The translations under genes were made by a program, and so were the position numbers. From Pseudomonas sp. G2-4 (GTDB lineage Bacteria; Pseudomonadota; Gammaproteobacteria; Pseudomonadales; Pseudomonadaceae), in assembly GCF_030064125.1 (NCBI RefSeq), contig NZ_CP125957.1, positions 5,917,001 to 5,981,000 of the forward strand: a DNA stretch of 64,000 nucleotides, given 5' to 3'. Shown here in pieces: positions 45,701-55,054 of this stretch (position 1 is its first letter; the number at the start of each line of letters is the position of its first letter). The notes beneath the pieces were generated by a model, which was not told the origin of the DNA, searched no databases, and was given only the letters and a program-made list of their open reading frames with translations.

Positions 45701-48700
45701 TCGTCGGCACCCCAAAATGATCGCGTTGCGGATAGAGCTTGGGGCTGTCCAGCATCAAGGCGCCCCGAGTCAGATCCAGCGCCTGGACGATCAACGAGGA
45801 GCGCGGTAGCCATGCACCCTGCCTGGGGTCAAAGCGGTATGCCTGCAGATGAGCCTTGGCGATTTCATCGAATAACAACCCGACCTCTTTGGCTTCTTCG
45901 GCAATGGTGGCGAAGCCCTGGGCCAGGGCCGCCACCCCCACCGCCAACCCACCCAGGATCACAGCGGCGCCGCCAAGCATCGCACCAGCGGTCGTGGCGC
46001 CAACCGCGTAGGCGCTCACCGACAACACCAGGCTGGCGGAGTCGAAAGCCAGTTGGGTGCCGAACTGAGCGCGTTCGATATCGTTGTGGGCCGTCGACAA
46101 TTGGTAGATGTCGAATCCGACATTGGCCAACTGCAACAACCCCCCGGTCGCTTCGCTCACGCTGGAGCCCACTGCCGCCTTGACCACTGGCGCGACGGTA
46201 CGGGCAATCAATTTCTCTTCCGCCAGTGCCTGCCGAACCAGGCCGACCAGGCCCGCGATATCCACCACGTTGCCATGCACCAACTGCGCGTAATTGACAT
46301 AGGCGTGCAAACGGACCGCCAGGGTCAGGGGCCGACCCGATCCTTCCTGTCCGCGCAACGCGTTCATCAGCGCTTGTATGGCGAAGCCGGCGTTCAGCGT
46401 GTGGACACTCCCTACCTCGGTGGGGTCGCTCGGCACGAAGGGTTTGTTGGCCAATGCCGAAAACTGTTCCGAGAGGTAGCTTTTTATCCGTAGGAGCCGA
46501 TGGTCATCCGTGACGACCCGCACCAGTTGCTCAGGATTGACCGGATCGATCAGGCTCACCCGGTACGATCCGTCCGGCGTGACCTCCAACGTGTCGAACA
46601 GCGGCACAAGATGGGCCGCCAGTTGGTTTTCCTGCTGGAGGCGGCTCGTCGCCTGTTCGATTTGCTGACTCCACCAATGGCCATCCAAGGCCAGCAAACA
46701 GCTGCCCAGTCGAGGATTGTTTTGCAGCGACTGTCCACGGGCGCTGGCTAATCGCTGTCTCATAGGGCGTTGCGACTGCCCAGGCAAGGCGCCGGGTTGC
46801 AGCAGTTTGGAAACCTCAATGGCGCCTGGCAATGTCAGCCTCGACACCCGTGCGCCTTCCAGTTCGATCAGGTTGAAAGTCGGTCGCGCCGCATCGCCAT
46901 ACGCCGCGTAGTGGCTGGCCATGTCCTGTTGGAGAAAGAACCGCTCCAGCGCCTGCCTGAACAGGGTCGGATGTTCGAATTCAAACACACCAAAATTCGG
47001 ATCGTAGAAGTGGTAGGTGCTGCGCTCACCCTCCAAGGTCTTGGCCACCAGCATGGCGTGGTTATCGGAGTTGAGCATCAGCGTGCTGGTGGTGGTCCTG
47101 GCTTGCAGGAGGTCCACGACCTCATTCAGGTCCGAGCGCGCCAGCGCACTGCCAACATCGCCGAGCTGCACATCGCGCAACGACTCCAGGCTGTTGAGGA
47201 AGGTCACCGAATCGCTGGCCCCGGGCTCGAGCACCGCGAGGTAGAAACGCTCGCGCAGGGTGTTGACCGCGGCCTTGCCTTGCGACAAGGCCGCCGCCAT
47301 GGCGAGGGCCAGGGGATAGCAACGTCCGCCCACCCTGTCACCCTCGCCCTGGAGCAGCAGGTCCTGCGGCACAAGCTTGTTCGTGGCGGCCTCGAAGCCG
47401 TTCAGGACAGTACCGAGGCGCTCGACAATCCGGACGCGGTACTCAAGCTTCGCTACCTGACGGATCCGGGCCACGTGCTGGCCCCATTGGCGCAACGTCA
47501 ACGGCTGCTCCAACGCGGTTTTCTTCAGTTCCAAGGCGGTTTCGCCATGCCTCGGTTGAGCCTCGGTGGTGCTGGCGAGCCCGGCCAGGAATGCCGGTGC
47601 CTGACGCTGGAACAACGCTTGTTCGATCGCCGCATAACGGCCAGCGGTTCCGCGCGTGGCGAGGTTGTTGGCCAGGTTATCCAACGACGGGCGAGCCGCA
47701 TCGAAGCTGCGGTTATCCAACGCCTTCGCACCACTCAGGCCTCCCAGAAGCAGGCGCTGCAAGGGACTCAGTCGAGCGACTTCGAAACGGTCGCTGGCGA
47801 GGCGGTCGAGGAGCTCAGCGATAGACAGTTGTCGCGTCTGCGGATCGCTCACCGATGCGGGCGGCAACACATAGGCGCTTTGATCGCGGATCGACTGACG
47901 TTCATCAAAACTCAGGGGGACGGGTTTAACGAAGGTCACCTCACCGTTATGGCGTTGGCTCATCGCCTGCATGAACGGCTCGCCCAGTTCATCAGCCAGA
48001 TGCTGCAACAACTCGGTGGACAACACATGTCGTCCCTCGATCACTGGCCAGCCTTCATCGAACGGGAGGGTGCGGTATTTGAGCAGCTCTGCCATATCAC
48101 CCGCATAACGGACCTTGAACTGGCCCTCTTGCCAGCGTTTTTTCTCGCCATCCAGCCATTGCGCGGTGTCTCGCTCGTTCTCTTTCCAGGAGTGATCCAG
48201 CTCCTCCTCCGTGGCCCGGTTGACGGTGGCGATGGCCGTAATGGCCGCCTCCGCCTGCCACTGTTCGGCGATTTGAGGGGTGAAATGTGTTCGTTGATAG
48301 TCCGCCATTCCCTGGCGCATGGCGCTGGGACCGGTGAGATAGATCGTGCCTTCGCTCTGGGGGCGGATGCCATCGCTGTAGTAGGCGGCGGCCGCCTCCA
48401 CCAGAAAAGCCGCAGCCAGTTCGATGTCCGGGGGCAGCTCATGCAACGCACCGAACACCTGCGTCGCGGCCTCACGCGCCAGACCGCTCATGGCCTCGAC
48501 ATCGATCAGGCTGACGTTTTGCTCATCGGCCAGGCGCGCGGTGGCGTCAACGATTTCATAGTTGAGCCGCAAACGCTCGGTCACGCTCTTGAGCATCGCC
48601 GCCCCGGGGTGGGCCATCAGGAATGCGTTGCCCACCAAGTGCTGTTCGACGACAGCACGCAATTCGTCCGGTCGGGCCAGGCGCTCCACCGGGGGGCGAA

Positions 48701-49862
48701 AGACGCGGTTCAACGCCGGTCCGCTTTTAGCGAAACGCTCGAGCGCTTCGCGATGCTCGGCTGGAATCTCGTTGAAGTAGTCCGTGTACTTATTGCGCTG
48801 GGCGTGGCGGCCGGGCATCCAATCGGGGTTTCGATCCAGCAGCAGCTGCAGCACGCCCAGCCGCGCATCCGTCTGGAACGCCCGGATGTCCACCTCGCCC
48901 AGCTTTTCCGCCAAGGGCGGCAGGCCATCGACATCGGCGTAGCTGCCGCCCTCGGCGAACAAGGCTTCGACACGCACGATATCGGAGCCCCCGGCAAACA
49001 TGCCACGCAGATTGATCTCGCGTTCGTAGACATCCTGCAGATGCAGTGGCAATTCACCGCTGGCAAGATCGCGCAGTGCCAGGCTCCCCTCGGCCAACGC
49101 CTCGAGGCTGAGCCGGTTATTGCTCTTTAGGGCCGACAACCGCGCCTTATCCTGGCCATAGGCCCGAACCAGCAGATCGACTCTCGCGTCATCGGCGCTG
49201 CCGCCACTTTTCACCGCCTCGGTGATATGGGCGTGCATCTGCTGTTTCAGGACAATGGCGCGTTCTTCATAACGGTCGCCCAACTCCAGCGCATCGACAC
49301 TGGCTTGCGCGCCATTGAGCATGGCGTCGGCCTTGGCCGCTTCGACAATGATCCGGTTGGTTTCATAGGCCAGTAGCGCATCGCTGTCGTACCAGAGACT
49401 GAGGCGATAACCCTCCGGGCCCAGCACCTGTTTCCAGACGTTGATGTAATCACGCTGAATCGGCCCGATACCGCCTCCCAGCCAGACAAAGTGCAGGTTT
49501 TTCGGCACCTCGATGGCGGGCACTTTCAATTGATCGACGCTATTGCGCAGACGCGTTTCGAAACCCTCTATCGTGTTGTAGGTGTGCGCCAGATCCGCAG
49601 CCTCGGCGCCCTCCGGCAACTCAGGCGTACGACGACGCCTGCTGTTTCCCCGCAAAGCGCCCACGGCTTGTTTGAGAAGCCCCAAGGGCTCCAACATGCG
49701 GGGAGAATCGAGCAAGGCGATACAACCGAAGTAATACCGGAGCACCGCCTCATATTCATCGGAACCCTTGTGCGATATTAAGGCCTGTTCAAGATCCTTG
49801 AGTTTCAACAAACCCACAAAATCGACGAAACTGTCCGTCGATGAAACTTCAGATTCACTCAT
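42792..49862 (-). CDS. Large-clostridial-toxin-like protein: GT44 glycosyltransferase, C58-like protease, TcdA/TcdB pore region
   Basis: 2356 aa, about the length of TcdB (2366), starting at ATG 49862 behind GGAAG. Residues about 120-430 form a GT44 domain: KNLHFVWLGGGIGPI with Trp127, RLSLWYDSDALL, and FAGGSDIVRVEAL followed by SYADVDGLP, where Asp310 and Asp312 form the DXD motif. Trp to DXD is 183 residues, against 184 in TcdB (W102, D286). A papain-like triad of YopT/C58 type follows: Cys848 in VGGRCYPLALA, His935 in NSDNHAMLVA and Asp954 in FYDPNFGVFEF. Then VHTLNAGFAIQALM and a hydrophobic stretch (about 1270-1320) match the TcdA/TcdB translocation domain. The C-terminal about 700 residues are beta-rich, with no choline-binding repeats. 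GT44-C58 order is that of lymphostatin LifA/Efa1. It likely glycosylates small GTPases or other host proteins. No signal peptide or secretion partner. Confidence 0.83.
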   Translation of the reverse strand: MSESEVSSTDSFVDFVGLLKLKDLEQALISHKGSDEYEAVLRYYFGCIALLDSPRMLEPLGLLKQAVGALRGNSRRRRTPELPEGAEAADLAHTYNTIEGFETRLRNSVDQLKVPAIEVPKNLHFVWLGGGIGPIQRDYINVWKQVLGPEGYRLSLWYDSDALLAYETNRIIVEAAKADAMLNGAQASVDALELGDRYEERAIVLKQQMHAHITEAVKSGGSADDARVDLLVRAYGQDKARLSALKSNNRLSLEALAEGSLALRDLASGELPLHLQDVYEREINLRGMFAGGSDIVRVEALFAEGGSYADVDGLPPLAEKLGEVDIRAFQTDARLGVLQLLLDRNPDWMPGRHAQRNKYTDYFNEIPAEHREALERFAKSGPALNRVFRPPVERLARPDELRAVVEQHLVGNAFLMAHPGAAMLKSVTERLRLNYEIVDATARLADEQNVSLIDVEAMSGLAREAATQVFGALHELPPDIELAAAFLVEAAAAYYSDGIRPQSEGTIYLTGPSAMRQGMADYQRTHFTPQIAEQWQAEAAITAIATVNRATEEELDHSWKENERDTAQWLDGEKKRWQEGQFKVRYAGDMAELLKYRTLPFDEGWPVIEGRHVLSTELLQHLADELGEPFMQAMSQRHNGEVTFVKPVPLSFDERQSIRDQSAYVLPPASVSDPQTRQLSIAELLDRLASDRFEVARLSPLQRLLLGGLSGAKALDNRSFDAARPSLDNLANNLATRGTAGRYAAIEQALFQRQAPAFLAGLASTTEAQPRHGETALELKKTALEQPLTLRQWGQHVARIRQVAKLEYRVRIVERLGTVLNGFEAATNKLVPQDLLLQGEGDRVGGRCYPLALAMAAALSQGKAAVNTLRERFYLAVLEPGASDSVTFLNSLESLRDVQLGDVGSALARSDLNEVVDLLQARTTTSTLMLNSDNHAMLVAKTLEGERSTYHFYDPNFGVFEFEHPTLFRQALERFFLQQDMASHYAAYGDAARPTFNLIELEGARVSRLTLPGAIEVSKLLQPGALPGQSQRPMRQRLASARGQSLQNNPRLGSCLLALDGHWWSQQIEQATSRLQQENQLAAHLVPLFDTLEVTPDGSYRVSLIDPVNPEQLVRVVTDDHRLLRIKSYLSEQFSALANKPFVPSDPTEVGSVHTLNAGFAIQALMNALRGQEGSGRPLTLAVRLHAYVNYAQLVHGNVVDIAGLVGLVRQALAEEKLIARTVAPVVKAAVGSSVSEATGGLLQLANVGFDIYQLSTAHNDIERAQFGTQLAFDSASLVLSVSAYAVGATTAGAMLGGAAVILGGLAVGVAALAQGFATIAEEAKEVGLLFDEIAKAHLQAYRFDPRQGAWLPRSSLIVQALDLTRGALMLDSPKLYPQRDHFGVPTIELDYDRAINIRRDLGLPGQVAFKPPAGQVIVLPCTPQTCYRYEYIALPFATSRHDTGFDTARRLEKRKADGSWQFQFSFYSFPSEYIVRRMAPDYRQTVIDVLLDGADRSLVVPLIPPIWHNMIAYKIQGAGKRCALVVHPGVKLSLESTSLQVSTWFVDASWASEKEIRIESYDKFFIDDVQVTIVGGWRHEISLRLADDQVFKVDLVKRTLVLLELDAPPDMDQQTLQDHFKALARDHRLAMAYTPISHHLIPFEDPDEPRRITAWYDAKEDRFLYIRDDLPGADETMLAAVVGNACYFYDPQNLIIWQTDAVTGLLSHRYWLRSTSNLATTIKSVEADAQGVIHVVQQITREDQTVDVLVYVIHDGQLLLGSITRELDQAMESVLSASETLADWSQVLGDSPPLAPNTNPEDTFVTVNWQPAPFVSICWKFDAQWRDMAWVRRSDRLIIRPAPRRNQPRGWPDSIKNMTDLTLLAPPDDSDAFVIYDRLKQELCGRRRTLVEGRGHWSSRWARAPGLENVIAVDGGYVALTTGGAFYNLSGQGELALGGVREQWFKDRGQWWSALDALAQRHGSKSLALIGLTNFRGDERLCAWYVGNRLLLADMGSATELRLLGATPDGEAAWLLDVARGEVYRQAFIDPQKLDAAFGQGSQLLEADVLPRPRREWTPWQFGELTADGVGLRGVTYEGVVVALRDQEPALITGVTQGWVVMQGGREIEGLRQLASQPFHSPLLSVEEPGSLTWFVAESARVIRVPKAAIPETFEVLGTQRQTSVLLHERENGKLLTLPGMGHGGPLSYVRREGEVLVVEGHEAKIDDLLPLMPDDVKILVLRMGQGAVSYRLSKAAWLRIKSVVLDCRHPLGSAETVPGKLIWELDEPDQLLLSKVQEHLVIIDPNSGHSVIFREVYAADVTLRGDVLLSFGGHRHYAVSTLVQRLDALQDAQNGVTLEALSNESAAEETNTVG

Positions 49863-50073
49863 AAACAATACTTCCATTTATTGTATGTAAATAGCCAGGG
49901 CAGCCCTCAGCCGCCCAGGCATCGACAAGTTGAACGACACGCATCCATGCGCGGATAACCCGTGGAATCGAGTGCCCGGCCAACCAACCATCACTCAAGT
50001 GGCGGTTATGCTCCACGAAGTAAAAGCCAACATAACCCTCAGCAAGACACCGCTCAACCCACAACGAATTCAA
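49855..50073 (-). CDS. Doubtful small open frame directly upstream of the large toxin
   Basis: A 72-codon frame from a TTG at 50073, ending 8 bases inside the toxin gene, so it could couple translation. Just upstream an ATG at about 50098 with GAGG before it opens a different frame that stops after 14 codons (MELRCWTFIEFVVG); the two frames together look like one small gene broken by a frameshift. The peptide has no recognisable motif. It may equally be chance reading in the leader of the toxin gene. Confidence 0.25.
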   Translation of the reverse strand: MNSLWVERCLAEGYVGFYFVEHNRHLSDGWLAGHSIPRVIRAWMRVVQLVDAWAAEGCPGYLHTINGSIVYE

Positions 50074-50284
50074 TAAATGTCCAACAACGCAGTTCCATCT
50101 TATTTCCTCACAACTTGGTAATCAGAACATAAGAACTTTCGGCCAACTGCCTATAAAGCAGTTAACTAACGTCAGGGCTTATTACATTCTCAGAAAATGG
50201 GATGCAGGGGAGCAGCCTGATCCCCTGGCGCAAGGGCGGGACAGGATTCAGGTGGCGGTGGCCCGACTGGGCCACCGAATTTCA
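49863..50284. other. Intergenic region between the toxin and the cob genes
   Basis: 422 bp, containing the doubtful small frame (49855-50073), an AT-richer stretch at 50090-50200 that should include the toxin promoter on the minus strand, and a stem-loop (50257-50276) after cobJ. I searched for a cobalamin riboswitch box here and found none. Confidence 0.7.
50257..50276 (-). terminator. Stem-loop downstream of cobJ
   Basis: GGTGGCCC at 50257-50264 and GGGCCACC at 50269-50276 form a perfect 8-bp stem with a 4-base loop, 8 bp after the cobJ stop. No T-run follows on the minus strand, so strength is uncertain. Confidence 0.6.
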
Positions 50285-51976
50285 TCAGAGCGGCTTGCTG
50301 CCGTACCAGCGCGGCGTGTACACCCAGTCGCCGCCTTCGGCGCGAGGGAAGACACACGTCGTGGAGGAACCAATCAGCACCATGGTGCGCATGTCCACCT
50401 GATCCGGGGTCAACTGCCCCAGCGTCGTGACACGCAGGGTCTGGCCCGGGCGACCGATATCACGTCCCAGCACCACCGGCGTCTGCGCCGTACGGTGGTG
50501 CGCAACGATTTCCAGCGCCCGCCCCAGTTGCCAGGGTCGGGAACGGGAAATCGGGTTGTAGAACGCCAGGGCCAGATCCGCCTCGGCGGCCAGGGCCAGG
50601 CGTTTTTCGATGATCGACCACGGCTTGAGGTTGTCCGACAGCGACATCACGCAAAAGTCATGGCCCAGTGGCGCCCCAGCCTGGGCGGCCGTGGCCAGCG
50701 AGGCCGAGACGCCTGGAAGGATCTGCAGATCGACGGTGTGCCAATGGGCATTCGTCGACTCGTGCAGCGCTTCGAGCACCGCGGCGGCCATGGCGAACAC
50801 GCCGGGGTCACCGGATGACACCACCACCACGGAGCGGCCCTGGGCCGCCAGTTCGAAGGCGTGGCGGGCGCGCTGCATTTCTTCACGGTTGTCGGTGCAG
50901 TGCTGCACCTGATCGGCCCGGAACGGCCCGGCCATGCGCACGTAGGTTTCGTAGCCCAGCACATCGGTGGCGCGGTCGAGTTCGGCGCGCACGGCCGGCA
51001 CCATCAGCTCGGCAGCGCCGGGGCCAAGACCGATCACCGCCAGACGCCCGCGCGGGCGACCGATTTGTTGCGGATCGAGGGGCTGCTCAGACACGGCAAC
51101 GGCATGATCGCCCACTGTGCGAATTGACGCGGGTTGGTCGAGGGTTTCGTCCAGCCATTGGGTGACGTCACCATCGGCCGGCGCGAAGCGCAGCGGCACG
51201 TTCAAGGCCGACGCGGCCTCATGCAATTCTGGCCGGGCCATGTCGCTGTCCGCGGCCACCAAACACGCCAGCGATTGCACGGCGAGGCCGGCCTCACGCA
51301 AGGTTTCATCAATAGCCGGCGACGCACCCGCACTGATCGCCACGACTACATTGCGCGGATAAATACGCAGCTCATCCACCGCAGGCGTGCCTGCGGCGCT
51401 GTCGATGCGGATCGCCAGCCGTGCTTGTCCATCCTCGGGCAACTGCGCTTGGTCCAGCCACGGCGCGGCACCTTCAATGCGCACTGTTTCACCAGCCAGC
51501 AGGTCGGACACGAAACGCTTGCCCTGCTCCAGGTCGCCGAGGCGGTAGCCGCTCGGCGGATTGAGCAGGCAAGTGCCAAAACGCAATTCACCGCTGGTGG
51601 TGATGGCCGGCGCGACTTGCAGTGTTTGCGCGATGTCGCGGGCCATGACATTGACCCCGCCCAAGCCGCCCAACAGCGGCACCACCGCGCTGCCATCTTC
51701 GGCCACTGCCAGCACGGGCGGCTCGAGGCCTTTTTCCAGCAGCAGCGGCGCCAGGGTGCGAATGACGATGCCGGCCGCACACAGGGCGATGATCGGCGTG
51801 TCGTGTTGATAGAGCTCACGCAAGGTGGTGCCGAACTCCGAGTATTGACGATCCGCGCCTTCGACCCGACCGGCCAGGCCGTGAATCAAGGCATCGGGGT
51901 AGCGCTGCTGGATCCGTCGGGCTGTCGCCAGGCTGCCCGGACCTAGGATGACGATTGCCGGAGCGTTGGACGTCAT
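50285..51976 (-). CDS. cobJ: CbiG-CobJ fusion: cobalt-precorrin-5A hydrolase/precorrin-3B C17-methyltransferase
   Basis: A 563-aa fusion for corrin-ring synthesis. Residues about 1-270 are CbiG ([36 protein letters not shown], and [20 protein letters not shown]), which opens the delta-lactone. Residues about 305-563 are the CobJ SAM methyltransferase ([54 protein letters not shown]), which contracts the ring with methylation at C17. ATG 51976 overlaps the cobI stop. The same fusion occurs in P. aeruginosa. It is the last gene of the minus-strand cobG-H-I-J operon. Confidence 0.93.
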   Translation of the reverse strand: MTSNAPAIVILGPGSLATARRIQQRYPDALIHGLAGRVEGADRQYSEFGTTLRELYQHDTPIIALCAAGIVIRTLAPLLLEKGLEPPVLAVAEDGSAVVPLLGGLGGVNVMARDIAQTLQVAPAITTSGELRFGTCLLNPPSGYRLGDLEQGKRFVSDLLAGETVRIEGAAPWLDQAQLPEDGQARLAIRIDSAAGTPAVDELRIYPRNVVVAISAGASPAIDETLREAGLAVQSLACLVAADSDMARPELHEAASALNVPLRFAPADGDVTQWLDETLDQPASIRTVGDHAVAVSEQPLDPQQIGRPRGRLAVIGLGPGAAELMVPAVRAELDRATDVLGYETYVRMAGPFRADQVQHCTDNREEMQRARHAFELAAQGRSVVVVSSGDPGVFAMAAAVLEALHESTNAHWHTVDLQILPGVSASLATAAQAGAPLGHDFCVMSLSDNLKPWSIIEKRLALAAEADLALAFYNPISRSRPWQLGRALEIVAHHRTAQTPVVLGRDIGRPGQTLRVTTLGQLTPDQVDMRTMVLIGSSTTCVFPRAEGGDWVYTPRWYGSKPL

Positions 51977-52707
51977 CCCTGCCACCGTTCGCCCGGCACA
52001 ATGATCAACGAGAAGTACGGCGAAGACATCGGCTCGACTTCATCCAACGGCACGATTTTCTGGTTGGCCATGGTCGCCCGCTCGACGTACAGCGCCCGCC
52101 CGTCCAGGCCCAGTTCCTGGAGTACCTGGCGAACCTTGGGAAAGTTGCGCCCCAGCTTCATGATCACCGCTGCATCGGCATCGGCCAGGCGGCGCTTGAG
52201 GTCTTCGTGAGAGAGCACGCCGGAGAGCACCGACAGGCTCTGGTTGCGATAGACCAACGGCGCACCGAGCACCGAGGCGCCACCGAGCATCGAGCACACG
52301 CCGGGGATAACCTCGGCGTCATAACGCTCGGCCAGGCGATCATGCAGGTACATGTAGGAGCCGTAGAAGAACGGATCGCCCTCACAGATCACCGCCACGT
52401 CGCGCCCGGCATCCAGGTGTACGGCCAGTTGTTCGGCGGCCGTGTCGTAGAAATCGGCGATCACTTGCTCATAGGACAGTGGCGCCGGCAGCGCTTCGGT
52501 GGTGACCGGGTAGACCAGCGGCAGCAAGGTCTGTGCGTTCTGCAGATGGGCTTCGATGATACCGAAGGCGTTGCCCTTCTTGCCCTTGGCGACGAAGTAC
52601 GCCACCACCGGCGATTCGCGCAGCAGGCGCAGGGCTTTGACGGTAATCAGTTCCGGGTCACCGGGGCCCACGCCCAGGCCGATCAGACGTCCAGGCTGCT
52701 GCATCAT
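51973..52707 (-). CDS. cobI: Precorrin-2 C20-methyltransferase
   Basis: A 244-aa SAM-dependent uroporphyrin-III-methylase-fold enzyme adding the C20 methyl group. [20 protein letters not shown] is the N-terminal glycine-rich SAM site and [20 protein letters not shown] the second; [20 protein letters not shown] follows as usual. It overlaps cobH upstream and cobJ downstream by four bases each, so the operon is tightly coupled. Confidence 0.94.
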   Translation of the reverse strand: MMQQPGRLIGLGVGPGDPELITVKALRLLRESPVVAYFVAKGKKGNAFGIIEAHLQNAQTLLPLVYPVTTEALPAPLSYEQVIADFYDTAAEQLAVHLDAGRDVAVICEGDPFFYGSYMYLHDRLAERYDAEVIPGVCSMLGGASVLGAPLVYRNQSLSVLSGVLSHEDLKRRLADADAAVIMKLGRNFPKVRQVLQELGLDGRALYVERATMANQKIVPLDEVEPMSSPYFSLIIVPGERWQG

Positions 52708-53330
52708 TCAATCTCCGTAGCGAGGGCATTGACGGCCGCGGCGGCCATGGCGCTGCCGCCGAGACGGCCTTGCATGATCACGAACGGCACGCCACGGCTG
52801 TTGGCCGCCAGCATGGCCTTGGACTCGGCGGCCCCGACAAAGCCCACCGGGAAGCCGAGGATCAGGGCCGGTTTCGGCGCGCCGGCATCGAGCATTTCCA
52901 GCAAGTAAAACAGGGCGGTCGGCGCGTTGCCGATCACCACGACACTGCCCTCCAGGTGCGGGCGCCACAGCTCCAGGGCGGCGGCCGAACGGGTGTTGCC
53001 CAGCTCAAGGGCCAACGCCGGCACGCTTTCGTCGCGCAAGGTGCAGATCACCGGATTGTTGGCCGGCAGGCGAGCCCGGGTCACCCCCTCGGAAACCATC
53101 CGCGCATCGCAGAGGATCGGCGCACCAGCGGCCAGCGCCTGGCGTCCGGCCGTGCCCGCGCCTTCGGAAAACTGCAGACCGTCGATGGCCTCGACCATGC
53201 CGCAGGCGTGGATCACGCGTACCGCGAGTTTTTCCAGGTCGGCCGGGATGCGCGCCAGGTTGGCTTCGGCGCGGATGATCGCGAAGGAATTGCGATAGAT
53301 CTCCTGACCGTCGCGGATGTAATCAAGCAT
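52704..53330 (-). CDS. cobH: Precorrin-8X methylmutase
   Basis: A 208-aa enzyme moving the methyl group from C11 to C12 to give hydrogenobyrinate. The catalytic His lies in [20 protein letters not shown], and [19 protein letters not shown] is the second signature. ATG 53330 ([16 protein letters not shown]) is the family start and lies inside the end of cobG, an 8-bp overlap. Confidence 0.94.
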   Translation of the reverse strand: MLDYIRDGQEIYRNSFAIIRAEANLARIPADLEKLAVRVIHACGMVEAIDGLQFSEGAGTAGRQALAAGAPILCDARMVSEGVTRARLPANNPVICTLRDESVPALALELGNTRSAAALELWRPHLEGSVVVIGNAPTALFYLLEMLDAGAPKPALILGFPVGFVGAAESKAMLAANSRGVPFVIMQGRLGGSAMAAAAVNALATEIE

Positions 53331-54672
53331 CAAGGGGGCTCCGGGGGCGAGCGTCGAGCCAGTGGCCGAGCGCTTCAATAGTTAGATTGTGTGCCTGCAA
53401 CGCGCCGAAACCCGGCAGCGTGGCATCGCGAAAATACAGGTCGTAACGACCGGGGGCGACCGCCAGCAAGGTGGCAGGCGCAATATGGGCCGCCGCGCAG
53501 GAACGCGGGCAGCCCGACAGATGGACCTTCAGGGTTTGGCCCTGGCGTTGTAGCAGCTCGGCCAGTTGGCGGGCATCGGCCTTGGTGTCGGCCAAGGCTT
53601 TGCCACAGCCACTGGAGCCGGTGCAGGCGATGAGTTGCGCCAGAGGTTGAGCGAGCGAGCACAACAGGCCCAATTTATCGAGCCGCGCCAAGACGCCGTC
53701 CGCATCCTCGCGGCGCACGTTGGGCAGCAGCAGGCTTTGCCACGGTGTGAAACGAAGGCTGGCGTCGCCCTTCTCCCGCGCCAGTTGCGCCGCCCCTCGC
53801 AGCATCACGGGGTCAAGCCGGCCCAGGGGCGCCGCAGCCCCCACATAGACGCGGTCGTCGTGCTGGGCGTGGACACCGATGTGCAGTCCGTCGGTGGACG
53901 CGTCCCGCTGCCAATCGCGGCACACTTGCAGTGGTACGCGACGGGCTAGCCGGGCCATGAACTCATCCGTGTGGATTTCATCCAGCAGGTGGCGCATGCG
54001 TGTCTGGTCCGGGCGGGCCAGGTCGAGAAACTGCTCCAGCACCGCTACCACCAATGCATGCCCCTGGGCCATCGGGACCCTGCCCGCCGGCGCATCCAGC
54101 GGCGAGCCGGCCAGACCGAAGGCCAACCAGGGCTCGCCTTCGCGGACAAGGGCCGACAGCCACAGGTCGTGGTGATGTTCGAGCATCGCCAGCGCTTCCC
54201 CGCCGTCCAGCTGCACGGCGAACTTGGCCGACAGTTCATGGAAGCGCTCATGGGTTTGCAGGGTGAAGAGGATCTGCGCGGCCAACGGACGAATATCGAG
54301 CAGCATCTGCCGGTCGATCCCGGCCGAGGGGCTGAGCATCAGGTTACGCACGTCATCGCCAGCGGGCGTTCGCGGACCGAGTCCGGCGGCCAGCAATGAC
54401 TCGATCAGCGCGCCGTGCTCGGAACCAATCCCGCGGATTTGCAGGTTGCCGCGGTTGGTCGCCTCGATCACGCCAGCGGCGAAGCGCTCGGCCGCCGTCG
54501 CCACGGCTTCGGCCTGATCCGCCCGGATGGAACCGCCATCGAGCTTGATTCGACAGATCCCACCGTCCAATGCCCGGACGACACGCAACAAGCCCGGGCA
54601 ACCCGAGGGGCGTATGACGTTGGTTGATGGGCGTTCGTTCAAGGGATAACCGGTAGATAGGCACGCCGCCAC
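53323..54672 (-). CDS. cobG: Precorrin-3B synthase
   Basis: About 449 aa from GTG 54672. The sequence has the two half-domains of the nitrite/sulfite reductase family (EATNRGNLQIRGIG in the first) and a 4Fe-4S site in CTGSSGCGKALADTK plus HLSGCPRSCAAAH. CobG is the oxygen-dependent monooxygenase that defines the aerobic route. The exact start is uncertain: homologues begin near RPSGCPGLLRVV, about 20 residues in, and no strong ribosome site marks the GTG. It leads the minus-strand operon. Confidence 0.88.
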   Translation of the reverse strand: MAACLSTGYPLNERPSTNVIRPSGCPGLLRVVRALDGGICRIKLDGGSIRADQAEAVATAAERFAAGVIEATNRGNLQIRGIGSEHGALIESLLAAGLGPRTPAGDDVRNLMLSPSAGIDRQMLLDIRPLAAQILFTLQTHERFHELSAKFAVQLDGGEALAMLEHHHDLWLSALVREGEPWLAFGLAGSPLDAPAGRVPMAQGHALVVAVLEQFLDLARPDQTRMRHLLDEIHTDEFMARLARRVPLQVCRDWQRDASTDGLHIGVHAQHDDRVYVGAAAPLGRLDPVMLRGAAQLAREKGDASLRFTPWQSLLLPNVRREDADGVLARLDKLGLLCSLAQPLAQLIACTGSSGCGKALADTKADARQLAELLQRQGQTLKVHLSGCPRSCAAAHIAPATLLAVAPGRYDLYFRDATLPGFGALQAHNLTIEALGHWLDARPRSPLDA

Positions 54673-55054
54673 GGCGAAGGAGCGCCATTATGCCTGCTTT
54701 GCCGGGGGTCATGAAAAGCTTGCCGGTCGGATTGAAGCGAGATTGCTCAAGAACAGGGCTGCCTGATCCGTTGATGTTGTCTGTACCTTCGCCATCGCGA
54801 GCAAGCTCGCTCCCACAGTTTTGATCGGGTTGTTCACAAACCCTGTGTTCAGCACAAATCCCCTGTGGGAGCGAGCTTGCTCGCGATAGCGGCCTGTCTG
54901 AAAAGATGATGCTGGATGGACCGACGCCTTCGCGAGCAGGCTCGCTCCCACAGGGGATGGTTCGCGCCTGATCCGTCGGGGCGCGGTATGATGGCGGCCC
55001 GGTTCGCGGCTGCAACGCGCCTGTCGATCAACCCTATTTAATCGAGGAATACAG
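54673..55054. other. Divergent cob intergenic region with REP elements
   Basis: 382 bp between the divergent cobG and cobL starts. It contains a single REP at 54795-54816 and a full REPIN at 54865-54951 (arms GTGGGAGCGAGCTTGCTCGC and GCGAGCAGGCTCGCTCCCAC). A TATGAT at about 54986 could be part of the cobL promoter. No adenosylcobalamin riboswitch core was recognisable, so these operons may rely on another control. Confidence 0.8.

Noticed and set aside
46900..47380. C80 (InsP6-dependent) autoprotease as in TcdB
   Set aside because: The order is Cys, His, Asp with FYDPNFG, which fits papain-like C58; C80 has Asp, His, Cys order.
46770..49130. A 786-codon frame on the plus strand
   Set aside because: It is the antisense shadow of the GT44/C58 part of the large toxin, low in recognisable motifs and typical of high-GC codon bias.
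54673..55054. Cobalamin riboswitch in the cob intergenic region
   Set aside because: No B12-box-like core or matching stems could be found by eye; only REP elements are evident.
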